Shown here in pieces: positions 1-6,171 of a stretch of 6,306 bases of DNA; the stretch's first letter is position 1; every line of letters begins with the position of its first letter. The stretch covers positions 1-6,306 of the forward strand of contig CAMPIK010000147.1 of the NCBI GenBank assembly GCA_946886325.1. The letters are read 5' to 3'. The stretch comes from an uncultured Shinella sp. (lineage in GTDB: Bacteria > Pseudomonadota > Alphaproteobacteria > Rhizobiales > Rhizobiaceae). The position numbers and the translations under genes were made by a program. The notes below the pieces were generated by a model. That model was given only the letters and a program-made list of their open reading frames with translations, was not told the DNA's origin and did not search any database.

Positions 1-1669
1 CATACTGTGCGTAGAGCGAGTTCACAAGGCAGTCGCCGAAGGCATAGGCATAGACGTAGAAGGGCGAGTGGATGAAGTGGGGGATATAGGCCCAGTAGGT
101 CTCGTAGCCCTCGGAAATCCCGATCGCCGGGCCGAGGCTGTCGGCCTGCACCGAAAGCCAGAGTTCGCCGATCTGATCGCTCGTCAGTTCGCCCTCCTTG
201 CGGGCGGTGTGCAGCTTGCGCTCGAATTCGTAGAAGGCGATCTGGCGCACGACCGTGTTGATCATGTCCTCGACCTTCTGGGCGAGCATGGCCTTGCGCT
301 CGCGCCTGTCCTTCGTCTTGTCGAGCAGGCTGCGGAAGGTCAGCATCTCGCCGAAGACGGAGGCGGTTTCGGCAAGCGTCAGCGGCGTCGAGGCCATCAG
401 CGCGCCCTGACCGCCGGCCAGCACCTGGTGCACGCCATGGCCGAGTTCGTGGGCGAGCGTCATCACGTCGCGCGGCTTGCCCATGTAGTTGACGAGCACA
501 TAGGGGTGGGCCGACGGAACGGTCGGGTGCGCGAAGGCGCCGGGCGCCTTGCCGGGACGCACCGGCGCGTCGATCCAGCCGTGGTCGAAGAAGCGTTTGG
601 CGATAGCAGCCATTTCCGGGTCGAAGCTGCCATAGGCAGAAAGCACGGTCTCGCGCGCCTCGTCCCAGCCGATCAGCGCATTGGAGGTCTCCGGCAGCGG
701 CGCGTTGCGGTCCCAGAAATTCATCTGTTCCATTCCGAGCCATTTCGCCTTCATCGCGTAGTAACGATGCGACAGGCGCGGATAGGCCTCGCGCACGGCG
801 GCGGCCAGCGCGTCCACGACCTCCCGCTCGACGCGATTGGCCAGGTGCCGGCTGTCGGCGATGTCCTCGAAGCCGCGCCAGCGGTCGGAGATTTCCTTGT
901 CCTTGGCAAGCGTGTTGGTGATCAGCGTGAAGGTGCGGATGTTGGCCTTGAAGGTTTCGGCGAGCGCTTCCGCCGCCTTGCGCCGCACCGCGCCATCCGG
1001 GTCCTGCAGGAGGTTCAATGCCGCCTCCAGCGGCAGTTCCTCGCCATCGACGGTATAGCGCAGCGACGCCATCGTCTCGTCGAACAGACGGTTCCAGGCG
1101 GCCGCTCCCGTCATCGATTTTTCGAGGAAGAGCTGTTCCGTCCGGTCGTCGAGCTGGTGCGGCTTGTCCTTGCGCAGATCCTCGAGCCAGGGCCGGTAAT
1201 GCGCCGCAAGCGCGTCATTCTCAAGGCTTGCGGCCAGCGCCGCGTCATCGATCCGGTTCAGTTCGAGCGCGAAGAACAGCAGATGTGCGCTGATGTCGGT
1301 GATCTTCGACTGCACGTCGCCATAGAGCTTGCCGTTGGCCGGATCGGTCGTGTTCGAGAAGTAGGTGAGGCCGGCAAAGGAGGCGATGCGGCCGAGAATG
1401 TCCTCCAGCGCCTCGAAGTCCCGCACGGCCGCGCCGAGCCCCGCGTCGCCGCTTTTCGAGGCCGCGTCCGTAAGCTTGCCCTTCCATTTGGCTTCGAAAG
1501 CGAGCGTGTCGTCTGCCGCTTTCTTCAGGTCGCCTGTGAACTCCACCGAGGTCGCGGACGGGTAGAGATCGCCGAGTTCCCAGGACGGAAGATCCCCCAG
1601 TCCGGAGGCCGCGGACGAGGCTTCGGCCGGCGCGTTGAAATGGGAATTCCGGGGTTCAAAACGGATCAT
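1..1669 (-). CDS. pepF: M3-family oligoendopeptidase F (pepF type), C-terminus cut by the window edge
   Basis: This is a zinc metallopeptidase of family M3B, which degrades short peptides in the cytoplasm. Read on the minus strand, 556 complete codons are present. The zinc site HELGH is at residues 407-411 (bases 437-451), and the probable third ligand is E434 in LAETAS. Near the left edge the typical M3 C-terminal block is visible (SEGYETYWAYIPHFIHSPF followed by YVYAYAFG), so only about 50-60 residues should be missing compared with the usual 600 or so of this clade. The ATG at 1667-1669 has a purine-rich GAGAGA (1675-1680) five bases upstream. There is no signal peptide. The gene is divergent from the response regulator. 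The reading frame is intact, with no missing catalytic residue. The family assignment is firm; the natural substrates are unknown. Confidence 0.95.
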   Translation of the reverse strand, partial: MIRFEPRNSHFNAPAEASSAASGLGDLPSWELGDLYPSATSVEFTGDLKKAADDTLAFEAKWKGKLTDAASKSGDAGLGAAVRDFEALEDILGRIASFAGLTYFSNTTDPANGKLYGDVQSKITDISAHLLFFALELNRIDDAALAASLENDALAAHYRPWLEDLRKDKPHQLDDRTEQLFLEKSMTGAAAWNRLFDETMASLRYTVDGEELPLEAALNLLQDPDGAVRRKAAEALAETFKANIRTFTLITNTLAKDKEISDRWRGFEDIADSRHLANRVEREVVDALAAAVREAYPRLSHRYYAMKAKWLGMEQMNFWDRNAPLPETSNALIGWDEARETVLSAYGSFDPEMAAIAKRFFDHGWIDAPVRPGKAPGAFAHPTVPSAHPYVLVNYMGKPRDVMTLAHELGHGVHQVLAGGQGALMASTPLTLAETASVFGEMLTFRSLLDKTKDRRERKAMLAQKVEDMINTVVRQIAFYEFERKLHTARKEGELTSDQIGELWLSVQADSLGPAIGISEGYETYWAYIPHFIHSPFYVYAYAFGDCLVNSLYAQY

Positions 1670-1798
1670 CTGCTTCTCTCGCTTTCCTTTTTGGGGCGGC
1701 GCGCCCTGCTTGCGGCGCAAAAGGTTAAAATGCAAGCCTTTCTCAAAACGGCATGTTCAACCCTTTCTGTCATCGTCCAGCCTCGAGTTCAGTCCCCG

Positions 1799-1822
1799 TG
1801 AGCATGCATGAAGCATGCCTCA
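1799..1822 (+). promoter_or_regulatory. Leader hairpin directly upstream of the regulator's ribosome binding site
   Basis: TGAGCATGC (1799-1807) pairs with GCATGC-C-TCA (1813-1822). This gives a nine-base-pair stem with one bulged C at 1819 and the five-base loop ATGAA (1808-1812). The stem ends three bases before the AAGGAGG Shine-Dalgarno sequence (1826-1832). The same bases form two direct copies of AGCATGC (1801-1807 and 1812-1818) spaced 11 bp apart, about one helical turn. It could therefore be an RNA structure affecting translation or a DNA operator. The pairing is seen in the sequence; the function is inference. Confidence 0.4.
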
Positions 1823-1825
1823 GGC

Positions 1826-1832
1826 AAGGAGG
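1826..1832 (+). promoter_or_regulatory. Strong Shine-Dalgarno that fixes a GTG start for the response regulator
   Basis: AAGGAGG lies five bases before the GTG at 1838-1840. This is ideal spacing and favours GTG over the upstream in-frame ATG at 1808. That ATG sits in a hairpin loop and has no comparable ribosome binding site. Confidence 0.8.
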
Positions 1833-1837
1833 TTCCA

Positions 1838-3376
1838 GTGACGGCCCATATTCTTGTCATCGACGATGATCCTGTCCAGCGCAGGCTTCTGAAGAACATG
1901 ATCGAGCGCAACGGCTACGTCGCCCATGTGGCGGAAAACGGCCGTGCGGGCCTCGACGTGCTCGATCGCAAGGGAGGGTTGATCAACGTCATCCTGCTCG
2001 ACCTGATGATGCCCGAAATGAACGGCACGGCCTTCCTGGAGGCGCTTGCGGAGCGCGAGGTCGGAATCCCTGTTGTCGTGCAGACGGGGCAGGGCGGCAT
2101 CGAGACGGTCGTGATGGCCATGCGGGCCGGCGCCTTCGATTTTGTCGTCAAGCCTGTCTCGCCGGAACGCCTGGCAGTCGCGATCGGCAATGCACTCAAG
2201 CTCGACCAGCGTGACGGACGCGCCCGGCCGGGGCGGCGCAGCAAGGCGGAAACCGTGCATTTCGACGATATCGTTTCGGCAAGCCCGGCCATGCTGCGGG
2301 TCATCGATCTCGGCCGCCGGGCGGCCCAGTCGAACATCCCGGTCGTGCTTGAAGGCGAATCGGGTGTCGGCAAGGAAATGGCCGCACGCGCCATCCAGGC
2401 AGCGAGCGACCGGGCGCACAAGCCTTTCGTCACGGTCAATTGCGGTGCGATCCCGCACAATCTGGTCGAAAGCATTCTCTTCGGTCACGAGAAGGGCGCC
2501 TTTACCGGCGCCACGGAGCGCCACACCGGCAAGTTCATGGAAGCCGACGGCGGCACGATCTTCCTCGACGAGATCGGCGACCTGCCGCTCGAAGTGCAGG
2601 TAAAGCTGCTGCGCGCCGTCCAGCAGGGCGAGATCGAGACGATCGGCGCGCGCTTCCCGCAGAAGGTCAATGTGCGGCTGATCTCGGCGACCAATCGCGA
2701 TCTCATCACCGAGGTCAAGGAAGGCCGTTTCCGCGAGGATCTCTATTACCGCCTCAACGTCTTCCCGATCACGATCCCGGCGCTGCGCAAGCGCAAGGAG
2801 GACATACCGGTTCTGGTGCGGGCCTTCGTCAACCGCTTTGCCGGCGAACAGAAGCTCGCAGCGCCCTTGACCGTTGCGCCGGGCGCCATGGCCATGCTGA
2901 CCGCCTATGACTGGCCGGGCAATATCCGCCAGCTCGAAAACGCCATCTATCGCGCCGTCGTGCTGTGCGAAGGGCCGGAACTGACGGTGACCGATTTCCC
3001 GCAGATCGCGACGCAGGTGCCGGGCTATGCGATCTCCGAGACCGGCAAGGTCTCCTGGGACGTCGAGGCAGCCACCGCCGACGCCGCGCTTGCCGATACC
3101 CGCCAGCCGCCCGTCTACCCGCGCTTCGGCGCCGACGAGCCGGCGGAAACGACGGCGCCGACCGCCCCCGACAATGCGATCCCCAGCGTTGATCGCGGCG
3201 GCCATGTGCGCAAGCTTGCCGATGTCGAGGAGGAACTCATCCGCTTCGCGCTGAAGTTCTATCATGGCCAGATGAGCCAGGTTGCCCGCAAATTGGGCAT
3301 TGGACGTTCGACTCTCTACCGCAAGCTCAAGGACTATGGTATCGATCCCGACAATCCGCAGAAGGATGCCGCCTGA
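1838..3376 (+). CDS. Sigma-54-dependent NtrC-family response regulator, TacA-like
   Basis: This is a phosphorylation-controlled transcription activator that would open sigma-54 RNA polymerase promoters by ATP hydrolysis. From the GTG start the protein has 512 residues. The receiver domain (about 4-120) has acidic pocket D9-D11, phosphoacceptor D55, T83 and K105. The AAA+ domain (about 142-390) has Walker A GESGVGKE (173-180), the sigma-54 contact loop GAFTGA (220-225), Walker B GGTIFLDE (238-245), an arginine-rich [10 protein letters not shown] (298-307) and [10 protein letters not shown] (359-368). A Pro/Ala/Thr-rich linker (about 391-457) leads to a Fis-type helix-turn-helix (about 463-503; [19 protein letters not shown]). 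All residues needed for activity appear present. No histidine kinase is adjacent, so it is an orphan here. The receiver and the [11 protein letters not shown] region resemble Caulobacter TacA from memory, which suggests a phosphorelay-fed regulator; that orthology is inference, so no symbol is given. Confidence 0.93.
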   Translation: MTAHILVIDDDPVQRRLLKNMIERNGYVAHVAENGRAGLDVLDRKGGLINVILLDLMMPEMNGTAFLEALAEREVGIPVVVQTGQGGIETVVMAMRAGAFDFVVKPVSPERLAVAIGNALKLDQRDGRARPGRRSKAETVHFDDIVSASPAMLRVIDLGRRAAQSNIPVVLEGESGVGKEMAARAIQAASDRAHKPFVTVNCGAIPHNLVESILFGHEKGAFTGATERHTGKFMEADGGTIFLDEIGDLPLEVQVKLLRAVQQGEIETIGARFPQKVNVRLISATNRDLITEVKEGRFREDLYYRLNVFPITIPALRKRKEDIPVLVRAFVNRFAGEQKLAAPLTVAPGAMAMLTAYDWPGNIRQLENAIYRAVVLCEGPELTVTDFPQIATQVPGYAISETGKVSWDVEAATADAALADTRQPPVYPRFGADEPAETTAPTAPDNAIPSVDRGGHVRKLADVEEELIRFALKFYHGQMSQVARKLGIGRSTLYRKLKDYGIDPDNPQKDAA

Positions 3377-3391
3377 AAACCTTTGTTTTCA
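3374..3391 (+). terminator. Weak AT-rich hairpin overlapping the regulator stop codon
   Basis: TGAAAAC pairs with GTTTTCA around a CTTT loop, giving a seven-base-pair stem that includes the TGA stop. The stem is mostly A-T and no T-tract follows directly, so it is at best a weak terminator or an mRNA 3'-end structure. No better terminator is seen between this gene and the next. Confidence 0.25.
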
Positions 3392-3409
3392 ACGGCGTCC
3401 TCTCTTTTC

Positions 3410-3470
3410 CAGTTGTCGTTTAAGCCTTGTTAGGTGATTGTTCACTATAACGGGGCAGATGCGACAACTG
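3410..3470. repeat. Perfect 9-bp inverted repeat flanking a putative promoter
   Basis: CAGTTGTCG (3410-3418) is the exact reverse complement of CGACAACTG (3462-3470). The arms are centred 52 bp apart, about five helical turns, and enclose an AT-rich stretch with a possible -10 element. They could be paired binding sites for a dimeric regulator, or a stem if the region is transcribed. The match is seen directly; the role is inference. Confidence 0.45.
3426..3451 (+). promoter_or_regulatory. Possible promoter for the DUF882 gene
   Basis: CTATAA/TATAAC (3445-3451) resembles the rhizobial housekeeping -10 sequence CTATAT. Upstream, CTTGTT (3426-3431) resembles the -35 sequence CTTGAC, but the spacing is about 13 bp, shorter than the usual 17. 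A start near 3458 would leave a short leader before the ATG at 3484. The -10 match is reasonable and the -35 is weak. Confidence 0.25.
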
Positions 3471-3483
3471 TGGCGGATTTGCC

Positions 3484-5391
3484 ATGCTGTTACCGCAATT
3501 GACAGTCATCTGGGATAACGGACCTTCTGTTGTCCTTCGGACGGGGATCGAGTTGGCAAATTTGTTTGGATTGAAGAGGCTCACGGGCGCCTCCGTGACC
3601 AGCCGCTGCAAAGCGGTTTTGGCCAGGCTTCCGCGGGCAGTGACGGCAGCGCTGGTCGCCGCCGCCCTGATGGTGCCGGCAACGGTGCCGTCGGCGACAG
3701 AGGCCCAGTCGGGCGTCCGCAAGCTCAAGCTCTACTACGTCCATACCAAGGAAAAGGCGGAGATCACCTTCAAGCGCAACGGGCGCTATGACCAGAAGGG
3801 CCTCCAGCAGCTCAATCGATTCCTGCGCGACTGGCGTCGCAACGAACCGACCAAGATGGATCCGAGGCTCTTCGACCTCGTCTGGGAAGTGTACCAGAAG
3901 AGCGGCGCGACCGGCTACATCAACGTCGTTTCCGCCTATCGTTCGCCGGCAACCAACTCCATGCTGCGGTCCCGCTCGCGGGGCGTCGCCAAGAAGAGCC
4001 AGCACATGCTCGGCAAGGCGATGGATTTCTATATTCCGGGCGTAAAGCTCGCCAGCCTTCGTTCCATCGGCATGAAATTCCAGGTCGGCGGCGTCGGGTA
4101 TTACCCGCGTTCCGGTTCGCCCTTCGTCCATATGGATGTCGGCAGCGTGCGCGCCTGGCCGCGCATGAGCCGGAAGGAACTGGTCAGCCTGTTCCCCGAT
4201 GGCAAGACGATGCACCTGCCGTCGGACGGCAAGCCGCTGCCCGGCTACAATGCGGCGGTGGCCGACTACAAGCGCCGTGTCGGTGCCAATTCGGTGCTGG
4301 TCGCAGGCGGCGGTTCGCCGGATACGGCGGGCAAGAAGCGCAAGGGCAATTTCCTGGCGGCTCTCTTCGGCGGAGGTGGCGACGAGGATGAAGAACCCGA
4401 TGCCATCAACAGCGCCGAACCGCTCGAAGAACAGAAGCCGGTCGTGCGCGAGGAACGTCCTGTAGCCGTGGCTGCGGCGGAAACCAAGACGGTCGAAACG
4501 GAAGTGGCGTTCAATGCGCCGGTCCCGCTGGTCCGCCCTGCCTTCAAGGAAAAGCAGGTTCCTGCAACGACCGAACTGGCACTTGTCCAGCCGACGACAT
4601 CGACCGCTGCGCAGGCGCTTGAAGCGGCGCTGCCGGAACCGGAAGAGCAGAAGAACGAGACCGTCGATCTGGCGAGCCTTAAAATTCCCGTTCCGGAGCT
4701 TCTGACCGATCGCGGTCAGATCGGCGAGACGCCGGCCGAACTGATGACCGCATCTGCCGGACCTGTGGAAGACGCCGAGGATCTCGGCATCGTGCCGGTG
4801 CCCGATTCGCGTCCGGAACTGGCGCAAGCACTTCTGGCGGCAGCCGAAGCCGATGTCGCCGTTCCTGAAACGGCCGATCGTGTCGCTCTCGCCGCGAATG
4901 CAAACGCCGAGCAGAGCGACGGCATTTCGGCAGAGGCTGCCGCGAAGGTGGCGCTGGCCGCATCGACCGTCAGGGATCGCTTTGCTGATGACAGGCCGGT
5001 CGAGATGGCGGCCCTCGTTTCCGAATCGGCCGTATCGTCCCGCTCGCTTGCCAGCCTGAACGCCTTTGATGCCGGTGACGCCAGTGATGCCGTCAAGGGT
5101 GGCCGTCCGCAGAAGAAGGATGCCGATGCCGTCGCGCGCGGCGCGATCCGCACCAAGCCGAAGCTGACGCAGAAGATCATCTCGCAGTGGGCGCTGACCA
5201 AGGGACGCGTCGAAAGCCTGTCCAAGCCGGTCAAGGCGCCGCGCTTCGTCAGCCGCGAGATGCGCGCCGCACCGACGACGGTCTATATGGTCGGCTTCGA
5301 GAGCAACGGCGACAATCTGATCGATCCCGAGCGCTTCAGCGGAACGGCCGTCAACTTCATGGAAGTGCGGAAGTTCGCGCAGGCCAACTAA
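3484..5391 (+). CDS. Exported DUF882 (M15-like) murein peptidase with long low-complexity C-terminal region
   Basis: This is a predicted periplasmic zinc peptidase of the DUF882/YcbK-like M15 group, thought to act on peptidoglycan cross-links. Numbering is from the ATG at 3484 (635 residues). A basic stretch and hydrophobic core (about 48-68) with likely cleavage at TEA|QS (74/75) form a signal peptide. The catalytic domain spans about 78-265: SAYRSPATN, then SQHMLGKAMDF with H174 and D181, and FVHMDVG with H216 and D218, the expected metal-site pattern. The domain is followed by an acidic patch (DEDEEPD, 300-306), a long Ala/Glu/Pro-rich, probably disordered stretch (about 307-560), and a better-ordered end (598-635). 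The start is uncertain. Codons 1-33 use many rare or AT-ending triplets, and the signal peptide lies unusually deep. In-frame TTG 3553 (with GGGGA at 3543-3547), TTG 3571 and GTG 3595 are alternatives. The function is inferred from family. Confidence 0.85.
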   Translation: MLLPQLTVIWDNGPSVVLRTGIELANLFGLKRLTGASVTSRCKAVLARLPRAVTAALVAAALMVPATVPSATEAQSGVRKLKLYYVHTKEKAEITFKRNGRYDQKGLQQLNRFLRDWRRNEPTKMDPRLFDLVWEVYQKSGATGYINVVSAYRSPATNSMLRSRSRGVAKKSQHMLGKAMDFYIPGVKLASLRSIGMKFQVGGVGYYPRSGSPFVHMDVGSVRAWPRMSRKELVSLFPDGKTMHLPSDGKPLPGYNAAVADYKRRVGANSVLVAGGGSPDTAGKKRKGNFLAALFGGGGDEDEEPDAINSAEPLEEQKPVVREERPVAVAAAETKTVETEVAFNAPVPLVRPAFKEKQVPATTELALVQPTTSTAAQALEAALPEPEEQKNETVDLASLKIPVPELLTDRGQIGETPAELMTASAGPVEDAEDLGIVPVPDSRPELAQALLAAAEADVAVPETADRVALAANANAEQSDGISAEAAAKVALAASTVRDRFADDRPVEMAALVSESAVSSRSLASLNAFDAGDASDAVKGGRPQKKDADAVARGAIRTKPKLTQKIISQWALTKGRVESLSKPVKAPRFVSREMRAAPTTVYMVGFESNGDNLIDPERFSGTAVNFMEVRKFAQAN

Positions 5392-5411
5392 GAGCCTATT
5401 CGCCTTATGAA

Positions 5412-5445
5412 AAAAGCCGCGGCGCCTTCGGGCATCGCGGCTTTT
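5412..5445. terminator. Strong bidirectional intrinsic terminator
   Basis: AAAAGCCGCGGCGCC (5412-5426) pairs with GGCATCGCGGCTTTT (5431-5445) around a stable TTCG tetraloop. The stem is 15 positions long with one C-A mismatch and one G-T wobble. The plus-strand transcript ends in TTTT; the minus-strand transcript ends in TTTTTT (bases 5410-5415), so it looks stronger for gapR. It lies 20 bases after the DUF882 stop and 23 bases from the gapR stop and would serve both convergent units. Confidence 0.9.
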
Positions 5446-5468
5446 CTCGTTTCAGAGACCGGGTTCTG

Positions 5469-5735
5469 TTATTCGGCGTCCGGCGGCAGTTCGATCATGC
5501 CGAGAGCCTGCAGGTAGGTGTCGAGGATGGCTTCCTGCTCCATGCGCTCGTCCTTGTCCTGCTTGCGGATCTGGATGACCTTGCGCAGGATCTTGGTGTC
5601 GAAGCCTGTACCCTTGGCTTCGCCGTAGACGTCCTTGATGTCGTCGGCGATCGTCTTTTTTTCCTCTTCGAGGCGCTCGATTCGTTCGATGAAGGCGCGA
5701 AGCTGGTCGCGGGCGACGCCGTGAGCATCGGACAT
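5469..5735 (-). CDS. gapR: GapR nucleoid-associated protein (DUF2312 / UPF0335)
   Basis: This is a small alphaproteobacterial DNA-binding protein of 88 residues, the normal family length. In Caulobacter, GapR binds overtwisted DNA, such as that ahead of replication forks and at the 3' ends of transcribed genes, and assists type II topoisomerases; it acts on the chromosome. The N-terminal half (about 8-40) is a charged heptad-like helix rich in E/K/R, consistent with the known coiled coil. The core signature [17 protein letters not shown] is at residues 44-60, and a further helix (about 61-80) ends in a short acidic tail. The ATG at 5733-5735 follows AAAGGAGA (5741-5748). It is the last gene of a minus-strand cluster, 109 bp after the DUF1244 stop, and terminates at the shared hairpin. 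The family is recognised with confidence; the function is transferred from Caulobacter. Confidence 0.92.
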   Translation of the reverse strand: MSDAHGVARDQLRAFIERIERLEEEKKTIADDIKDVYGEAKGTGFDTKILRKVIQIRKQDKDERMEQEAILDTYLQALGMIELPPDAE

Positions 5736-5844
5736 GGTCTTCTCCTTTGCGGGATGGAATTCTTCGGTGCCGTGGTCTGCCGTGAACTTCCGGCAAGATC
5801 AAGGCCCGGCGGCCGCCTTGTCCCGGAAAATCTCGGCAGATGCC
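5736..5844 (-). promoter_or_regulatory. Spacer between DUF1244 gene and gapR, with a small inverted repeat
   Basis: This 109-bp gap is long enough for a gapR promoter, but I found no well-spaced -35/-10 pair. CAAGGC (5800-5805) and GCCTTG (5815-5820) form a six-base-pair inverted repeat with a nine-base GC-rich interior, and no T-tract follows on the minus strand. It could be a weak attenuator or an operator. Nothing else stands out apart from the gapR Shine-Dalgarno at 5741-5748. Confidence 0.3.
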
Positions 5845-6150
5845 CTACTCTTTCGGGCGATTGACCTCGAACGCGGCCTTGGCGCCGTCGCTCGCTTCCT
5901 TCTGGTTGAGGGCGCGCCATTCGTCATAGGGCATGCCGTAGACGATCTCGCGGGACTGCTCCTTGCTCATCGTCCGGCCGGCCTCTTCGGCCGCGTCGCG
6001 ATACCAGTTGGACAGGCAGTTGCGGCAGAAGCCGGCCAGATTCATCAGGTCGATGTTCTGGACGTCGCTGCGCTCGCGCAGGTGCTGCACGAGCCTGCGG
6101 AATGCGGCAGCCTCGAAAGCCTGTTGCTCGTCCTTGCTCAAATCGCTCAT
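5845..6150 (-). CDS. DUF1244 family protein with CxxC motif
   Basis: This is a compact conserved protein of 101 residues, of a family known mainly from proteobacteria and without an established function that I know of. The family signature NLAGFCRNCLSNWY (about 37-50) contains C42 and C45, a CxxC pair that might bind metal or be redox active. A second conserved block, YGMPYDEWRA, is at residues 71-80. There is no signal peptide or membrane segment, so it should be cytoplasmic. The ATG at 6148-6150 is preceded by a GAAGGAAAG-type ribosome binding site. It begins 21 bp after the stop of the upstream gene, so the two are probably co-transcribed, and gapR follows. The charged C-terminal tail (about 82-101) is likely flexible. 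The family call is strong; no activity is claimed. Confidence 0.88.
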   Translation of the reverse strand: MSDLSKDEQQAFEAAAFRRLVQHLRERSDVQNIDLMNLAGFCRNCLSNWYRDAAEEAGRTMSKEQSREIVYGMPYDEWRALNQKEASDGAKAAFEVNRPKE

Positions 6151-6171
6151 CGTCTTTCCTTCGCTTCGTCG

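Larger units (their letters stand above)
1670..1837. promoter_or_regulatory. Divergent intergenic region between pepF and the response regulator
   Basis: This 168-bp spacer must hold the start signals for both flanking genes. It is locally AT-richer around 1716-1760 (runs such as aaaaggttaaaat), as expected of a promoter region. I could not find a -35/-10 pair with correct spacing on either strand, nor a GG-N10-GC sigma-54 site. It contains an AscI-type palindrome ggcgcgcc near 1698 and the hairpin at 1799-1822, listed separately. The promoter role is inferred from gene orientation only. Confidence 0.5.

Noticed and set aside
68..1801. Long plus-strand open frame of 577 codons opposite pepF
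   Set aside because: It is a mirror frame of the real peptidase gene in GC-rich DNA. Its translation is rich in R, G, H and V with no domain, while the minus strand encodes the intact HELGH peptidase.
1808..1837. Ten-residue N-terminal extension of the regulator from ATG 1808
   Set aside because: There is no Shine-Dalgarno before 1808, the ATG lies in a hairpin loop, and the receiver domain begins correctly from GTG 1838 with AAGGAGG at ideal distance.
1804..1869. Possible 21-residue leader peptide overlapping the regulator start
   Set aside because: No ribosome binding site upstream, no notable residue runs, and it is explained by chance ATGs in the GCATGC repeats.
1820..3265. 481-codon minus-strand frame opposite the response regulator
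   Set aside because: Composition is typical of antisense of a high-GC gene, and every family motif lies in the plus-strand frame.
3420..3434. Possible CtrA-type site (TTAA then TAGG after seven bases)
   Set aside because: Only one half matches the TTAA-N7-TTAA consensus, which is expected often by chance in an AT-rich spacer.
3499..3519. TTGACA followed by GATAAC as a housekeeping promoter
   Set aside because: The two boxes are only about nine bases apart, far from the required 16-18.
3554..3570. TGGCA-like sigma-54 -24 element upstream of GTG 3595
   Set aside because: The -12 half lacks the GC dinucleotide at the required ten-base spacing, so it is not a credible -24/-12 promoter.
3490..4827. 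445-codon minus-strand frame opposite the DUF882 gene
   Set aside because: No recognisable domain, Arg/His-rich antisense composition, and no credible ribosome binding site.
5187..5864. 225-codon plus-strand frame across the DUF882 end, terminator and gapR
   Set aside because: It runs through a strong terminator and opposite two real genes, with no domain or start signal.
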